The notes below the pieces were generated by a model. That model saw only the letters and a program-made list of their open reading frames with translations. It did not search any database and was not told the origin of the DNA. The position numbers and the translations under genes were made by a program. Source: Dimorphilus gyrociliatus (Eukaryota > Annelida > Polychaeta > Dinophilidae). Taken from it: DNA of 64,000 nt. The stretch lies in NCBI GenBank assembly GCA_904063045.1, contig CAJFCJ010000025.1, positions 868,001-932,000 on the forward strand, given 5' to 3'. Each line of letters begins with the position of its first letter. Position 1 is the stretch's first letter. Positions 1 to 14,199 of this stretch are shown piece after piece.

Positions 1-3000
1 ATTAACTCTACTAATAATTAATAACTCTCTTTCGTCTACAATCGTCTTGAAAAGTAAAATTTTTCTCTATATTGTATAAACATTCACGAAATATTAATTG
101 TCTTCATTTAATTTCTCATTTGTTGATTTGCTAATTTCGAGTATTGCGTTAAGAGCAAATTACAAGACAATTAACTTTATCCCATTAATATACTTATTTT
201 TTTTAACTTAAACGACCGTGGTGCCACCTATTAATCATTCTTTTTTTAATATTCTATTTTGAGAGTAATTAGCCACTTGACTATACCTTTTTTTTTCCTT
301 TAATAACAGCATTTCAGATAAAATATTTAAGAGTTGTTTTTATCACCTACTAAGCTTGTTTACCCCTTTCTGATATATATCTATCAATTTATCTGTTTAT
401 CTATTTATCTTGCATATTTACACTATTCCCTTTTCCTATTATTTTTAAAAACTCTAACGATTGCTTACTGTTATACTTTGAATCCTAAGTCTTATTCATA
501 GAAATATCTAAATCTAGTTAAATTACTGTTATAATTAAAATATTATTATTATGACAAGTAATAGCGATAATAACGATAATAAACCTAAATCTGTTAGATT
601 AAAAAATTTTTCTCAAAGGATTGATTTATTTGTGAAAAATTAATCTCTATAAAGTTTCATTAATAGAATCAGGTTTTTTTCCTTTTAACATCAAAGTGGA
701 CTGTTTTGATGAAAATGTAATTTATAACTACGCAGGTTTTTTTTTCTCCAGTTATTTAAAACGAACTCTTACGTTGTTTGTCAAACTTTAATATGGTTAA
801 GAATATCATTGTTTTGTATTATAGTCTGAAATTATTTATAATTTCAATTTTAATTAACAGTCTAGAAATTGTGTGATAGACAGAAGAGTAGCTAACAAGA
901 AGGCAAACTGAGAAAGGTTGACGAGATGCTACTTAGTTTTTTTGCGTTTAAAAAAAGATATAGAAAATGAGGAGGTGTGGAACGAAACTATAAAGAGAAA
1001 ACCAAGAGTAGGAAGTTGGTGGGTAGGTAGATAGTCAGGTAGATGTGTATAGAGTATATTAGGCACCTAGGTATCTAGGTAGCTAAGGAAGAGAAGAAGT
1101 GTGTATATTTTAAGTAATTGAATAATAAAATAGGTTTAATAAATTCTCTCTTTCTCTACCCATGCATAAAGATAAGTCTTTTATTCCTTAGTATATACTG
1201 CAACAGATTCTTTAAAAATTTTAATAATAAGATAAAACTCTTTTAAATTATTAAGTTAAAATGATGCTCTATCGGTGAGAAATAAGATGAGAGAAAATAG
1301 AGAAAAAAAGCATTGATTTCTTTCTCTTTACCATCAGTCTTTACTAATTATATTCTATCAAAAAAAAGAGAAAAATTTGGCTTTGTATACAGGAAATGGA
1401 ATTAAAAAATATATAATTCTCTAGTCCTCGAGTTAAACAGTCTTAAGGCAGTATTATATTTTTTTGCCTTAGCAGGAAATTGATATTTTCAAAAATCCAT
1501 TCTTTCAATTCAATTACCCCTCTTACAACAACACATTAAGTTCTAATTGAATCATTCTTTTATGAAAGCCTACTTTGTTTATTATAAGAGGATACTCTTA
1601 AAAGATAGTAAAAACGTTACTTTCTTTATCAATGATTTTAATAGTAAAAACGAAACTAATATAATTTTACAAGAATGGAAGTAAAGAGAATAAAAGAATG
1701 AATGAATGATCGATTGATTTAGTGAGTGAGTGAGTGAGTGAGTGATTGAGAAAAAAAAAACAACAACAAACGTTAAATTAGAAAAAGTATTAATCATGCA
1801 AACTGTTTGATTTATCATATTTATAAAAAGCACTAAATTCCCTTTCAACAACCAAGTTTTTCGTTAGCAAATATTTTCAGTTTAACTAATTAAAGTCACG
1901 ACAAATTAATAAGTAAAAGTAAAAGAGTTAAATGCGCTTAATAAAAATATTAATCTTTTTCCATGTATAACTAACTGCGTGCGGTAAATACATTTCTTCT
2001 CTTTTTTGGGGTAAGATAATTAAGGGGCTGTTTTTCTTCTTCTAATCTACTTGTAGCCTCTCTCGCTCTGTCTGTACATGTGCACACGTAAAAATAGCAT
2101 ATTCTATATACCGTTTATACACAATATATAGAAATGGAAAGATTAGTAAAAGGAAGGAAGTTGAATTGCCTGAGCAAAATATAATTTTAATGTGATTTTA
2201 TTATTTCTTTCTAAGAAAGATATTCTAAAAATAATGTCCGTCAGACGATCTAGTCACGTTTCTGCTTAAACTTTTATATGTTCTTTTTATCCGTTATTCA
2301 ATCTTTAAAAATTACAGAATAAACAAGGAAAAGAACTTTTATCAACCGAAGTTTTAAACGTATACTTTCTTTTTTTTATTTGTTTTCTTTGAAGGATGAC
2401 GAAAACAAATTCTCTCAAAAAAGGGACAAGTCGATATTTAATAATAATAAAGAGAAAAAGACAGTTCCTTTTAAACTCCTTCCCGCTCCTCTTCTTCTTT
2501 GTTTTTTTAAGTAAAATGCTTATTGTCATTGTTGAAAGATTTTATAAAGTTTACATTCAGAATGAAAGTTCTTTATTCAATATTCCCTTGGTAAATGTTT
2601 TAGCTTAATTACGAGTATTTAATTAACAAATGGATGAATGAAATAGGTTGAAGATTCTGTTTTATATGAAATATGTTTGCTTCGGGCATAACTTTGTAAA
2701 AGAGGATTGGAGAAAAGGAGAATTAAACATAAATTTTTGCTGTTAACCTAACCAATGAAAATGGTTAGATCGATTTCAGAAAAGCGTTTCTTTCTTCCTT
2801 TGTACTTTTTACCTTTATTTTACCTTATTCATTCTCTAAAGCCTACTCTTAAAGAGAAAAACAATTTTATGGTAAAATACTGTAAACGGAAAGAAATAGA
2901 AGAGAAAAGAAGAAAACTAATTATCAATCAATTGACCATAACTTTTAGTTCTTTACAGTCGGCAAGAGGTTCTTGTATTTGCTTTTTATTTCTGTCATCT

Positions 3001-3388
3001 TGAAAAGAAAAGATTTCTTTTAATCTTATGAGAAAGAAATTAGATAGACGAAAAGTAAAAAAGAAGAAATAAAAATGATTGATTTTTAAATGTTAAAACT
3101 GATTACATCAAGCCGCGTTGTTGTTGAGTGCAATTGAAGTCATCTGGTTTAGGATGAAGAAAGAGCACTATGTCTATATTCTATACTTTTTATTTGCTTT
3201 CTTTTTAAATTGATATACTTATTCCATTAAATTTGTATAAACCTTGAACGTATGAATGTTTTTCTTCCTCTCTCTTCTTGGACTATTATTTAACACATTT
3301 TCGAGGAAGGTTGTTTGCTGTAAAACTCTCTATTTAATATTCAAATAAGCTCTTTTATATAAGTTCATCATTAATAGTATATTGTAAA

Positions 3389-3430
<42 letters not shown>

Positions 3431-4505
3431 TATCTAAGACATAATTTTATATACATACTGAATAATAGTTAATCTTTGATAGAAATGATGAAGTTTCCAT
3501 CTGTTAGATATAACTGATAAGATTAAAGTCTGCAAAATTATAGACGCCTTACATTTAAAGCGAATAAAGAGATACGTTAGATATACATAAATTAACCTAG
3601 ATATTAATAAAACAATATAATCTATTACAGTTTGAATGATTTGATCTATCATTCAAGTACAGTATATAGTTCTAACACCAAAACCTTTTATTTTCTCACT
3701 ACGGTCGGTGTTTACAGCTTAAATAATCGAACAAGAAATGTTTAATGTCTGTATTGTTTATTTAATAATATTTGTGAAAATAACAACAGCTACGTTTTCA
3801 TCGCCTTGCTGGAGAACGAAGAGGTTGACATTAAATTTGTCGTGGTATGGAATTTCTTGGAACTTGTCGTGAAACCCGTTTCATTCTCATTATTATCTTA
3901 AGAAAAATAGGAACCCTCATACAAGTTACACTTTGAAGACACCACCTTAGGCCAACACTGGCTCCAGAGCAAATAAAACTTCGTATCAGACCATTTCCAG
4001 TTCCTGTGGGTCTTTTTTCCCTATAGCTTTTTACCCTTGACGAAAAAGTGACAGATTATGGAATTGTTCTGTCCCGACCAAATTTAAGACTTTTTCTCAT
4101 TAAAGATTAATTTAGAAAAAAAGTGCGAACAGAAATTATAGAATTATTGAACGATATCTTTTTAATTCATTCAATGAGCCAGAGGAAGGAATATTCGTTC
4201 ATTACTATATACTCAATCCACTACGTTTTGTTAGGTTGTTGATGGCTAGAAGGGAAAGGGGGAATTTTAAGAGACTTTTCAATGCTTACCAGGCTGCTCA
4301 TCAAGGAAATTAATGGCAATCTCTTTGCCATTCTTCTTCCAAGGTTTATATCCATATACAACCGCAGTTTATCTGAGGTAGCGATTTTTTTTGTACAGCA
4401 AGACGAAAAGACAAAAAACAGCAGGAATGAAAGAGAATAGCCAGATAGTCCTCCTTCGTATTCATTCAAGAGTTAATAAAGTTGTATTTACAGTATTATA
4501 CACTA

Positions 4506-4536
<31 letters not shown>

Positions 4537-5571
4537 CTGTATATACAGTAAATGTTGTAAATATGAATTGTCATGTGGTTAATATTCCAAGTAGCATACA
4601 AAAAAATAGAGCTAATTGATCAGAGAACAAAACAGAATGTAAGTACATAGTTTGCAACGTAGAAAACAAAAAAGAGAGGGTATTTATGAGACAATATCTC
4701 GTTCGTAATATGTAAATATTAATTGGTATAATTTTAGATATATACGATACAATATTCATAAGGATTTGTTGAGAAATAGAATTTTCTACCTCTCCTATAT
4801 GTTTATTTCGAATAGCTAAAATAACCTAAAAGGAAGGAATTCAAGAGGAAAATTATAACCATTTTTGGTTCAAATGAACATTATTAATAATGAATGTTTT
4901 ACTTGCCTTTAATATAAATCGTTAAAAGCCTAAACCGTTTCATAAAAGCCCTATTCCTTGTTTGTTATTCCAAAAAGGTTAAAGAGTTATATAATGCTAC
5001 AAAGATTGGACTCTGATTAGGACTTGCTTTGAACGTACTATTTCATTAAAGAGGAGGATGCAGTCCTTGAATATACTGTCGAAAAGATGGTTTTTTTCCT
5101 TTAAATTGATCATTTGGCATAAACAAATGTGAAGTGTGTTTTTATTCATATTACTATGAATGTATAATGAATATATTATATGTTCCATACTATAAGCATA
5201 CAAACAGTATATACAAAACATATGAAATTTTTATATAAACATATATAGATGTGTGTTTTGAAAATAATACAAACAGCCTATTATATATACAGTGTATTGC
5301 ATAAGTATACGCAACTACACAGTATAGAGTCTCTATACAGTCTATACTATACAGTATATGTACAGTATATCTATATATAGTATATATTCCAATATATATA
5401 TATATAGATAACAAAAATATGATTTTATTTAATTTTAATTTTTTTTTGTATTTAACGCTACATAATACATACAAAATTTATACTCTCCTCACTACGTTCG
5501 ACGCGTCACCATACGCTCAGGGCGTTTCTTTTCATTTCTAGCCAACGCTTCGAGCGGCGCTAACGTTAAGG
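1..5571. other. Intergenic region, no gene recognised
   Basis: I see no exon with convincing splice sites and no protein similarity here. Open frames are short and low in complexity. The stretch holds poly-T and poly-A runs, a GAGT-type simple repeat near 1724-1745, a long (TA)n tract near 3391-3427 and a palindromic TACTGTAT/ATACAGTA site at 4535-4550. The last 80 bases (about 5490-5571) are clearly richer in CpG than the surroundings and probably belong to the 5' end of the downstream GPCR gene. Confidence 0.6.
5525..5571 (+). promoter_or_regulatory. CpG-rich 5' leader with acceptor-like site before GPCR start
   Basis: Just before the ATG at 5572 the sequence changes from AT-rich to CpG-dense. 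A pyrimidine-rich TTCTTTTCATTTCTAG lies at about 5526-5541 and looks like a 3' splice site. The leader may therefore be joined to an upstream non-coding exon by cis-splicing, or take a spliced leader if this organism trans-splices. Nothing in the window decides between these. Confidence 0.35.
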
Positions 5572-6094
5572 ATGTCGTCGGAGAACGCCATAAAAAATTC
5601 TTCAAATTCTACGTTGAATTTTACAGAAGATTTGCTCAATCATTTTGTAATTGATCATTATAAGCAAACTGTTTTAACGATTAAAGAAACTCAGACAATT
5701 ATTCTGTTGGCTTTATATGCTCCTATCCTTTTCGTCAGTTTAATCGGAAATGTGTTAGTTTTACTTGTTATTCTGCCAAATCGACACTTACGAAGTATTA
5801 CAAACTGTTTTATTGTTAACTTAAGCTTTGCTGATTTATTGGGTAAGTTATATACTTATTTTTCTATTAAAATGGCAACTAAGAAAGAATAGAGTGTTCT
5901 TTCCAGCTGTCTATCCGTCAATCTATCTATTTATCTCTTCTTCTCCTTCTTTTCCTTCTTTCTACCTTTTTTAGACGTTTTATTTTTTGTAGTAGCGTAT
6001 ATATTGCTGTGTTTGCTGTATTATATGTATACTTTACCGACTAGTACTGTGGCTACTTCTATCTATTTCTAATCGTGAGAGTGTATATATATAC

Positions 6095-6132
<38 letters not shown>

Positions 6133-9100
6133 TGTATATTTATTAATGTATATATCTGCCACTATAAATATCCCTCACCGTTTATAATTTACCCTAAACA
6201 TATAGAAAAGAACAAGATTGACTAATTAGCTTTTTCTTTTGTTCCAATTATGATCATTATTATCAGTGTCACTTTCCATTCGGTAGATTCAAACTATTTT
6301 TTAAATCTATTTTAGTTCTTTTCCTTTTTTCTCTCAGATATTTTCATAGACGAAGAGTAAAATTAGCTCGCCAGTTTAGAAAGAAATGGAAACTTACTCT
6401 CTAGAGAAACGAAAAGATAAAAAAAAATTAAGATTTTCTTGTTTTTTCCTCTTTCCTTATCATAACGGGATCAGCGTCTATTATTTTTATATTATTCTAA
6501 TAGAAAAATCGTTACTCTCCGGTTTTATGGTATTACTCATTCTTTGGGTCTCTTGCGTAGTAAAGGTGTGTGTGTGTGTGTTAAATGCATACTGTATATA
6601 CCGCATATAGTATACCCAGTAGCTACGTCTGTCCTTACATATTACCCTTATATCTTGGATAATATAGCCTAGTTATTAAATTTTGTTCTATTTTTATAAA
6701 TGCATATGTCTGTTTTTAGTAGAAAAAGATATAAGATAAAGGTTTTAGAAAATATTAAGCAAACTAAACTGTTAAAAAGAAAACAAAAGATAAGAAGGAT
6801 AGGAAAATATTATGTCATTAAGGGTTAAGTAGATACTTAATGAATATAAATGTATTTTACTATGAAGCTATAAACTGGATATATATAAATTTATATACAT
6901 ATATATTGGTATGTCCCGTTTATAAATGTATTTTCTATTATCTCATTTATCTGGTATTAACAGCACATTCCATAGAAAATGTAAAGCAATTTACTGTCTA
7001 TGTTTTTTTTTGCTTTAAGTCTACTTTTTGAACTGAGCTAAGAAAATGGAAATAGTATAGTTCTATTTATGAGCAGGATCGAAATATAATTATCTATCGA
7101 ACAAATAGGCTATATAATGTACAGTATGATTATTGTATACTTTAATTATTTTTCAATTTGGTAGCGAATTACGCAATATACAGGTATATAATATAATGTA
7201 TATTTCATATATAAATATTAGTATATAAATGTTTCTTTCCTCTCACTTTCTTTCTCTTTGAAAATATATTAGGGATATTCTAAATTGACATTAATCCAGT
7301 CCTTATTTACTTCGTCTTAGAGTTGAGAACTATAAACAAGATATGAGCAATATTTTACCAACAGCATTACTGACTTTCATTTAGAAACTACAAATAATTA
7401 GCAAAACTTCAGCATAGTCCTAGAGATGTAGCAACCATTAAATGAGTCATAATATCGTGAGCAGTTCTTTTTAAAAGGCGTGTTCAACTTCGAATAACCG
7501 GCAGTAAATGAAAATTAGTTGAACTACGCATATGTCTATCTATGTGCAACTATTTCCAGAGAAAAGTTATACAAGAACCATTCCTCCATCACTTTGACCT
7601 TTTTTTAAAAAAGTATTAATTTAAAAGGAAAAGAAAGCTGAGAAGTAGTAAATGACGGCACAAAACAAGAGAGGAAGAGACGAAAAGAGAAGACGGAAAA
7701 GAAATAGGAAAAGGGCCAATAGGGAATGAAAATGAGCAGTTTCACTCCTGTTATAACCGTCAAAGTAGCACATAATGCCTTAGTATAGCATATATTATTG
7801 CAACTAAAGCTGAAATATAAGCGATTAGTTTGCCATTTACAGTTTTGTTAGGAAATTATTTAGAGTGAATATATAAACTAATTTCTTCCAAGACTATATC
7901 CTTTAAGGAAATGGCTATAGAAGAAAGTTATACTAGCTGTAGAAGAAGAAGAAGAAGAAGAAGAAGAAGAAATTGCAATTGTAGAATTAGAAATACCGGT
8001 AGAGAGATATACTGTTAACACTGTCTACTGTATATCTTTGCTTAAGTCTTGATATTATTTCCCTATTCAAACCAAATGAATAAAAAGCGAGTTCGTATAG
8101 ATTTTTAATTTTCTATCATGTTTATACAATAAACGACGTTTATTCTTTTTCTAGTTTCCTCCCCAAATAAACTGTATATTGATCCATAAAATAAATTGTA
8201 TGAAACTTGAATTATTCTATCGGAAGTGAACAATTTACACCGTTTTTTAGTATAAACAGTCAAATAAATGTCTAGTTTAATTTTTTCTCACTAAATCCTA
8301 CTAGCTAAGCATTTATTTAAATTATCAAAGGGGTAATTTTTAGAATAAAACCCTATGATTTCTAATAATAAACAAGAAAATTCGAGTAATTATGCTTAAT
8401 TATGTAAATTAAATTGAGTTATTACTGTTTAATATTATTTTTTTTATATAAATCTTTTATCTACTTCCTCTATTGTCTATTCCTTTGAAATAAATTACAT
8501 CGTTTATCTAGCGACTACGATAATTCCACTGTAAAAGGGAACAGTAAGTTATATTTGTAAAAACCTTTACTGACTTGTTTTAATGGAATATTAAATTCCA
8601 ATGAAAAACAACCGTAACAATAAAGATTTTCCTTGCCTTTCTCTCTCTCTCTCAGGTTCTATATATATAGTATATATATATATATATAAATTTATAAATA
8701 TATATATAAATTTATAAATATATATATACATGTATATATATATATGCATAGTTTATAAAGAATGAATAAATTAATTATTCAAATGATTTATTACGTAAAA
8801 AAAACACATAAAAATAGAATAAGGCTAAACACACTTGTTACGTCATTCTTCAATATAATTTTTGTTCTTCTTAATCTAAACAAACTATCTCTTTCTTCGA
8901 TTGGCTAATACAGACGGAAATTAAATGCCCAACGTTCTAAACTGGAACGGAACATCACACTTAAATCCTTCTTAGATAATTTCGATTTTTTTCTCTTTCT
9001 CTCTTCTCTTAGAATACGAATGATAAGAAAGTTTTGTAAAATCTTATGAAATTTTCTATTGATTCTTTTTTATATAGACCATATTTCATTTATATTCGAT

Positions 9101-12100
9101 TATGGTTTTTCTTTCTTTTACTCTTATCTAAGTAGCAATCTTTTGAAGGGTAAGGACAGTATGAAGAAAAAATAGGAGAGATAATTACAATCTAAAGAGA
9201 ATTGAAAGGATATTGGAAGATAGACAGATTAAAAACCTTTAATTTTGTCTAAATAGAAAAAGAATATAGAATCCAAATATAAGAGAAATCTAGAGCATAT
9301 AGAATAACAAATTACAATGAAAACAAGTAAGGGGTCCTATACTAGGCCGAATAAATAAAGGCATTTGGAAAGAACGACGCAATTTGATAGTTAGATTTTG
9401 GATGAAAGCACTCCGTATTCATGAGGCAATTGGCCAAAATTGATCGATTTCTTTCACTTAATCAACCACCTAATTCAAGGTAGACTAGCAATTTAAAGAA
9501 AACAACTTAGGATGAGATAACGTAAAAAATCCAATCAACTTAAACTTCGTGCTAGCGTAATTGTATATAAACTTAGAAGGAGAGAGAGGGAGAGGGGAAA
9601 GCTTAAAGTAAAATTACTCTCTATAGCCTTCAATACATCTTAATCCTTAATACTTTTATAATAGGACGGCTGTGAGTTTAGAAGAAAAAGTTATGTCTCG
9701 CTCTTTAGACAACAGTATTTTCAAGTTTAAGCGTAATTTAAATATGATCTTGCTCCACTGCTTGTATTAGACAATAGGCAATATGAATATACATATAAAA
9801 TGTGATCTATAGCTCTATACTGTTTATGAGACGATAAATACAACTGCTTTTTCTTTCAGTGACTGTCATCTGTATACCAATGTCGGTCAGCATTAAAGTT
9901 TATCATTTATGGATTTATGGAGAGTTCATGTGTAAAATTACCTGGTATTTGCAAGGTATGTATTGCATAATTTATGAATATATATGTAAGGTTTTCTTGG
10001 AAAGTCTTTTCCTTATACTTACAAAGAATTATTAATAATCGTGTTTATCTAAGGAAAAGTGCGAGCAGGTCATGGGTTTCTCCGTACTTTAAAAATTTTC
10101 GCCCACTTAAAATATGAAAGAAACATATTTATATACTACTATATATATATATATATATGGTATAATTTATAATATAGATTATACAGTATATATATAAGTA
10201 TGTTATATAATATCTTACTATAATTTACTTTCTTCTCCCTTCTTTAATCAGTAAAGAAGTAAATAATATACTGTAAATTTGCACGGTACTCGTATAAAAT
10301 TATTTTCCCTGAATAAGGATATGTAGAACCTTAATAAGAGGCTTACGAGTTGGACTGGAGGACAGATAAAAAAGATGAAGGGCGTTTCCACTCATTAGCA
10401 AATATTTCTACTCCTCTAAGCATTCGATTCCGATTGAATTGTTAACAGTCTTTTTATTTATTTCTGGAACATAGACAAAGTCTTAAAACACGAAAATACA
10501 TCAATGCTGTATATATTATAGATATGTTGATCCGCTGCAAATGTACGCGCTATTCAGACGTTCCCTGTTAAGGTCAGTTTGCCAAATAGATACAATTAGG
10601 TACAGTTACATACTCTTGATTGCAAGTAAATAGGATTATACGTTAGAAACGACAATTCTTTGTTGGACATCTTCAAGGATTTTCTTAGAAGAGAATGTGC
10701 GAATTTTTCCTTTCTCTGATAAGAAAGTAAACTTTGTTTTAACTAGGAATTAGGCATATCAGCATATTCTAGGTGAATATGCATAGCGATAAATAGTATC
10801 AGGGAAAAGTAATCCGAACACTCCTGCTTCGCTGACTTCTAACGTAATTTCACATGAGATTTAAGTATTCAGCTTGTTTTGTATTCCTCTATAAGATGAA
10901 AGGAAATAATGATGATGTTTCTATTGGCGAAAGATAGTCCACTCACCTTTAACAATCTGATTCAGCGTATTTCTTCTAGGCAAGCTCTAAAATTCCAACT
11001 GCTCTTCCCTTGTATAATTTTAAAATAGAAATACTCTGGAGCATATAAAGCTTTTTTAGCCTGTCAAAATAAGAATGTTTAATGAAAACTGGAATTAGTG
11101 TATTATTTGTATGAGCATGGACTACTCTAAATAGAATTTTACACTGTATTAGGGTTTTCCCAACAAAGTTATAAATTTACTAAGGATAATATGTTTTTAT
11201 CAGAGATTTGTCTATTTTCTTTAGCCAATATCCACACATTATACATGGAATAAGGAGACATATTGCATATATGTTGCACAGCTAATGATATATATTTTTG
11301 TCATATTCGCTACAGGCATAATTCTATCTCGAAAACAAAAATTTAACATTAGTTTTCGAATGAAAAAAGACAGTTCTACATCTTTATTATTAAGCAGATA
11401 GACGTAGCTTTGTTGTAAAAATTTAATTAGCATCTCTGTCTGACCAGGAAAAAGCTTATTATAGGCTTTTTTGTGAAAATACAAAGGTACTTAAAGGTAT
11501 TTTTAACCCAAGTCATTACTTTTTACTAATATGAAAATAATATAATTAAAATCAGCTATTGATTCAATTTGAATGTTATCTTTCCTTAGAGATAAATAGA
11601 TAAATCTTTTTTGAATCTGTCTAACCTTTTATCTTTTCTATTTGTCTTTCTCTACCTTCCCCCCCTCTCCCTCTCTCTCTCTCTCTTTCTCTATAACTTT
11701 TAGTCCTTCATCATAAGCAGTTTATACCCGTAAATTAATCAGTGTAATTAAAACTTACTAATTAAAATGTGACTTGGGGTTATAACCTTTATGAAAAGAG
11801 ACGAGGCCTTTTTATATTTTATCTTTCACGAGTGTGCAATATTCATCTAGTAATGTTTCTTGCTTATTATTATTACTATTAGTATTATTATTAGTGAGGA
11901 AGTAGATAAAGCACGTAATAATGGGACATAATCAATAATAGTTAGAAAAAGATTTGAAACACCTAGATATTGTTTATTAAATAAAACATATAACAATCAT
12001 ATAAATCTAATATTCAATTATGCAGATATAAGAAATCTACAAAATCAAAATAAGGATTTTCTTAATTTCTAGTTAAAATGTAAAGAGGACAAAAAATAGT

Positions 12101-13942
12101 GCCATGCTTTAAAGAGTCTCATTATTTTCAATTGCTTTCAATATAGGATAAGAGCCTTCTATATTGAGATTTGTTGGAAAGGCTTTTACGAACTTTACTA
12201 TTAATTAATTAATTACTAATATACTTATTTTTGTTGTAATCTTATACAAGAAAGATAGGTATGTTTATTTTGATAAGAGTTATAACCCGCATAATTCAAG
12301 GTCTATCAGCTTGCCTAGAATGAGTCTTATTGTTACATTTTAAGTGGAAAAAATTGTCTCTATTAATATTAAACGAAGATTGGTTCCTTTCTTCAAATGC
12401 AGCGTTTACAGTTCTCCCAGGCGCTTCCTCCACAATCTCACATTTGCCCCCCCGCCCACCTCCCAGTTGATACTTTTTAATACCGAGTTTTATTAGCCTC
12501 CCTGTTCGAGAAGAGCTTATTTTTCTCATTTGCTTTTTAATATTTCATATAGCCTAATTATACGTAGAGATTATACAAAGTATATTTAGTGCATGTAAAC
12601 ATATTTCGTGTATATATTGTATACATATTATACTATCCATATTGTATCATTCTTCTTATTTTTCATTTATTGAAATACTTATTGTTCTGTGCTTTAACAT
12701 CTTGCATAGAGATTTTTTTGTCAGTTTCAAAAGTGAAAACCAAAAAAAAAGCCTTTTAAGGTAGAAATTTTCTAAATTTAATGGTGTAACCATAAAAAGA
12801 GGTAACCGAATGGCTTCGTGTATCACCAGAAACACCTTTTTCTATTAACAAACCAGATTTATTTGTGGCTTAAACGAGCTTAATGAAAATAGTCACACTC
12901 TGTATTTTTCTTTTTTTATATCTACCTTTATTAAGAACATAAATAAAAAGTTCCAGCGTGAAAGACTACATCATCTTATAACTATTAATTATTAATTGTA
13001 CAGTACTACCCTATTCCATATAATCTTTAATATACTAGATATAAGTCTTATGTGGTTAATTATTCAATTTAATATTTCTCTTATCTCAATTATCAACAGG
13101 TGTTTCGTGCTCAGCATCTGTTTTAACTATCATGACGTTGGCCTTTGACAGACATCTTGCTATCAAGCATCCAATTAAATTTCGAAAGTTTAGCACTGGA
13201 AATTATGCTTGGAAATTCATATCAGCAATTTGGTTAACGTCATTAGCAATTATGCTACCTTTGTGCATTGTGCGAGAGATCAGATTCGTTTATCCATTCA
13301 CAGGTGTAGTCTCCCAGGAGTTGCCTTATTGTATGGAGACATGGTCCAGCGATGACGTTCGGATAGCATATGGATTTCTACTTTGTGTATTTCTTTTTGT
13401 TCTACCCACATTAGTATTAGTCTATAGCTATTCAGTTATTGGTAAACAGTTGTGGAGGGAAAATGCTGGCATTCCAGGAGAAATCCAGCAAAGAAAGATA
13501 AATCAGTCTCAATTACATAAAGTTATGTTAAATAGACGAAAAGTTGCGAGAATGTTGGTGATTTTAGCGTTGCTGTTTGCCATTTGTTGGATACCTTATT
13601 ACATTAATTCCATATATTTGGATTTTGTACCACCCACTGATAATTCTGCAAGGAAAGCTTCTGGAGCTTTATCATTTACTACTTATTTGGGGCATTTCAA
13701 TTCAGCTATTAATCCGATATTATACTGCTTTATGAATGCAACATTTAGAAGAAGCGCGCGAAAGCTCTTTTGTAGATCTTGCTACAAAAAGAAGATGAAT
13801 AAGACTAACGAAGGAAATGTATGTATTTAAGTTTACTTTTGTGTTTTGTCTTTTTTTCCTTTTTTCCTCCTTTTTTGCTTTAATTTCTCTTTGCACGAGA
13901 GAGGGTAGACGAAAAGAGAAATACACTAGAGAAAGCGAGGAG

Positions 13943-13980
<38 letters not shown>

Positions 13981-14160
13981 GAGAGAAAGAATGTGATAAG
14001 AAGGGGAAAAAGAAATTAAGAATAGGATGGGTAAATCGCGAAGATTTGAAGTAAATTGAGTAGGAGAGATGCATCAGCCAATTGATTATCTGATATCAAT
14101 ATACTCAAAAGATATATTAATTAACGTAGGAGGATTAATTTTATATGTCATACAAGAGAT

Positions 14161-14199
<39 letters not shown>

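Noticed and set aside
1582-1851. Open frame reading Ser/His/Phe-rich text
   Set aside because: It is generated by a GAGT repeat and poly-purine runs; no domain or splice context is present.
11239-11484. 81-residue minus-strand open frame in GPCR intron 2
   Set aside because: It has no recognisable domain, no supporting splice partners and no neighbouring exon on that strand.
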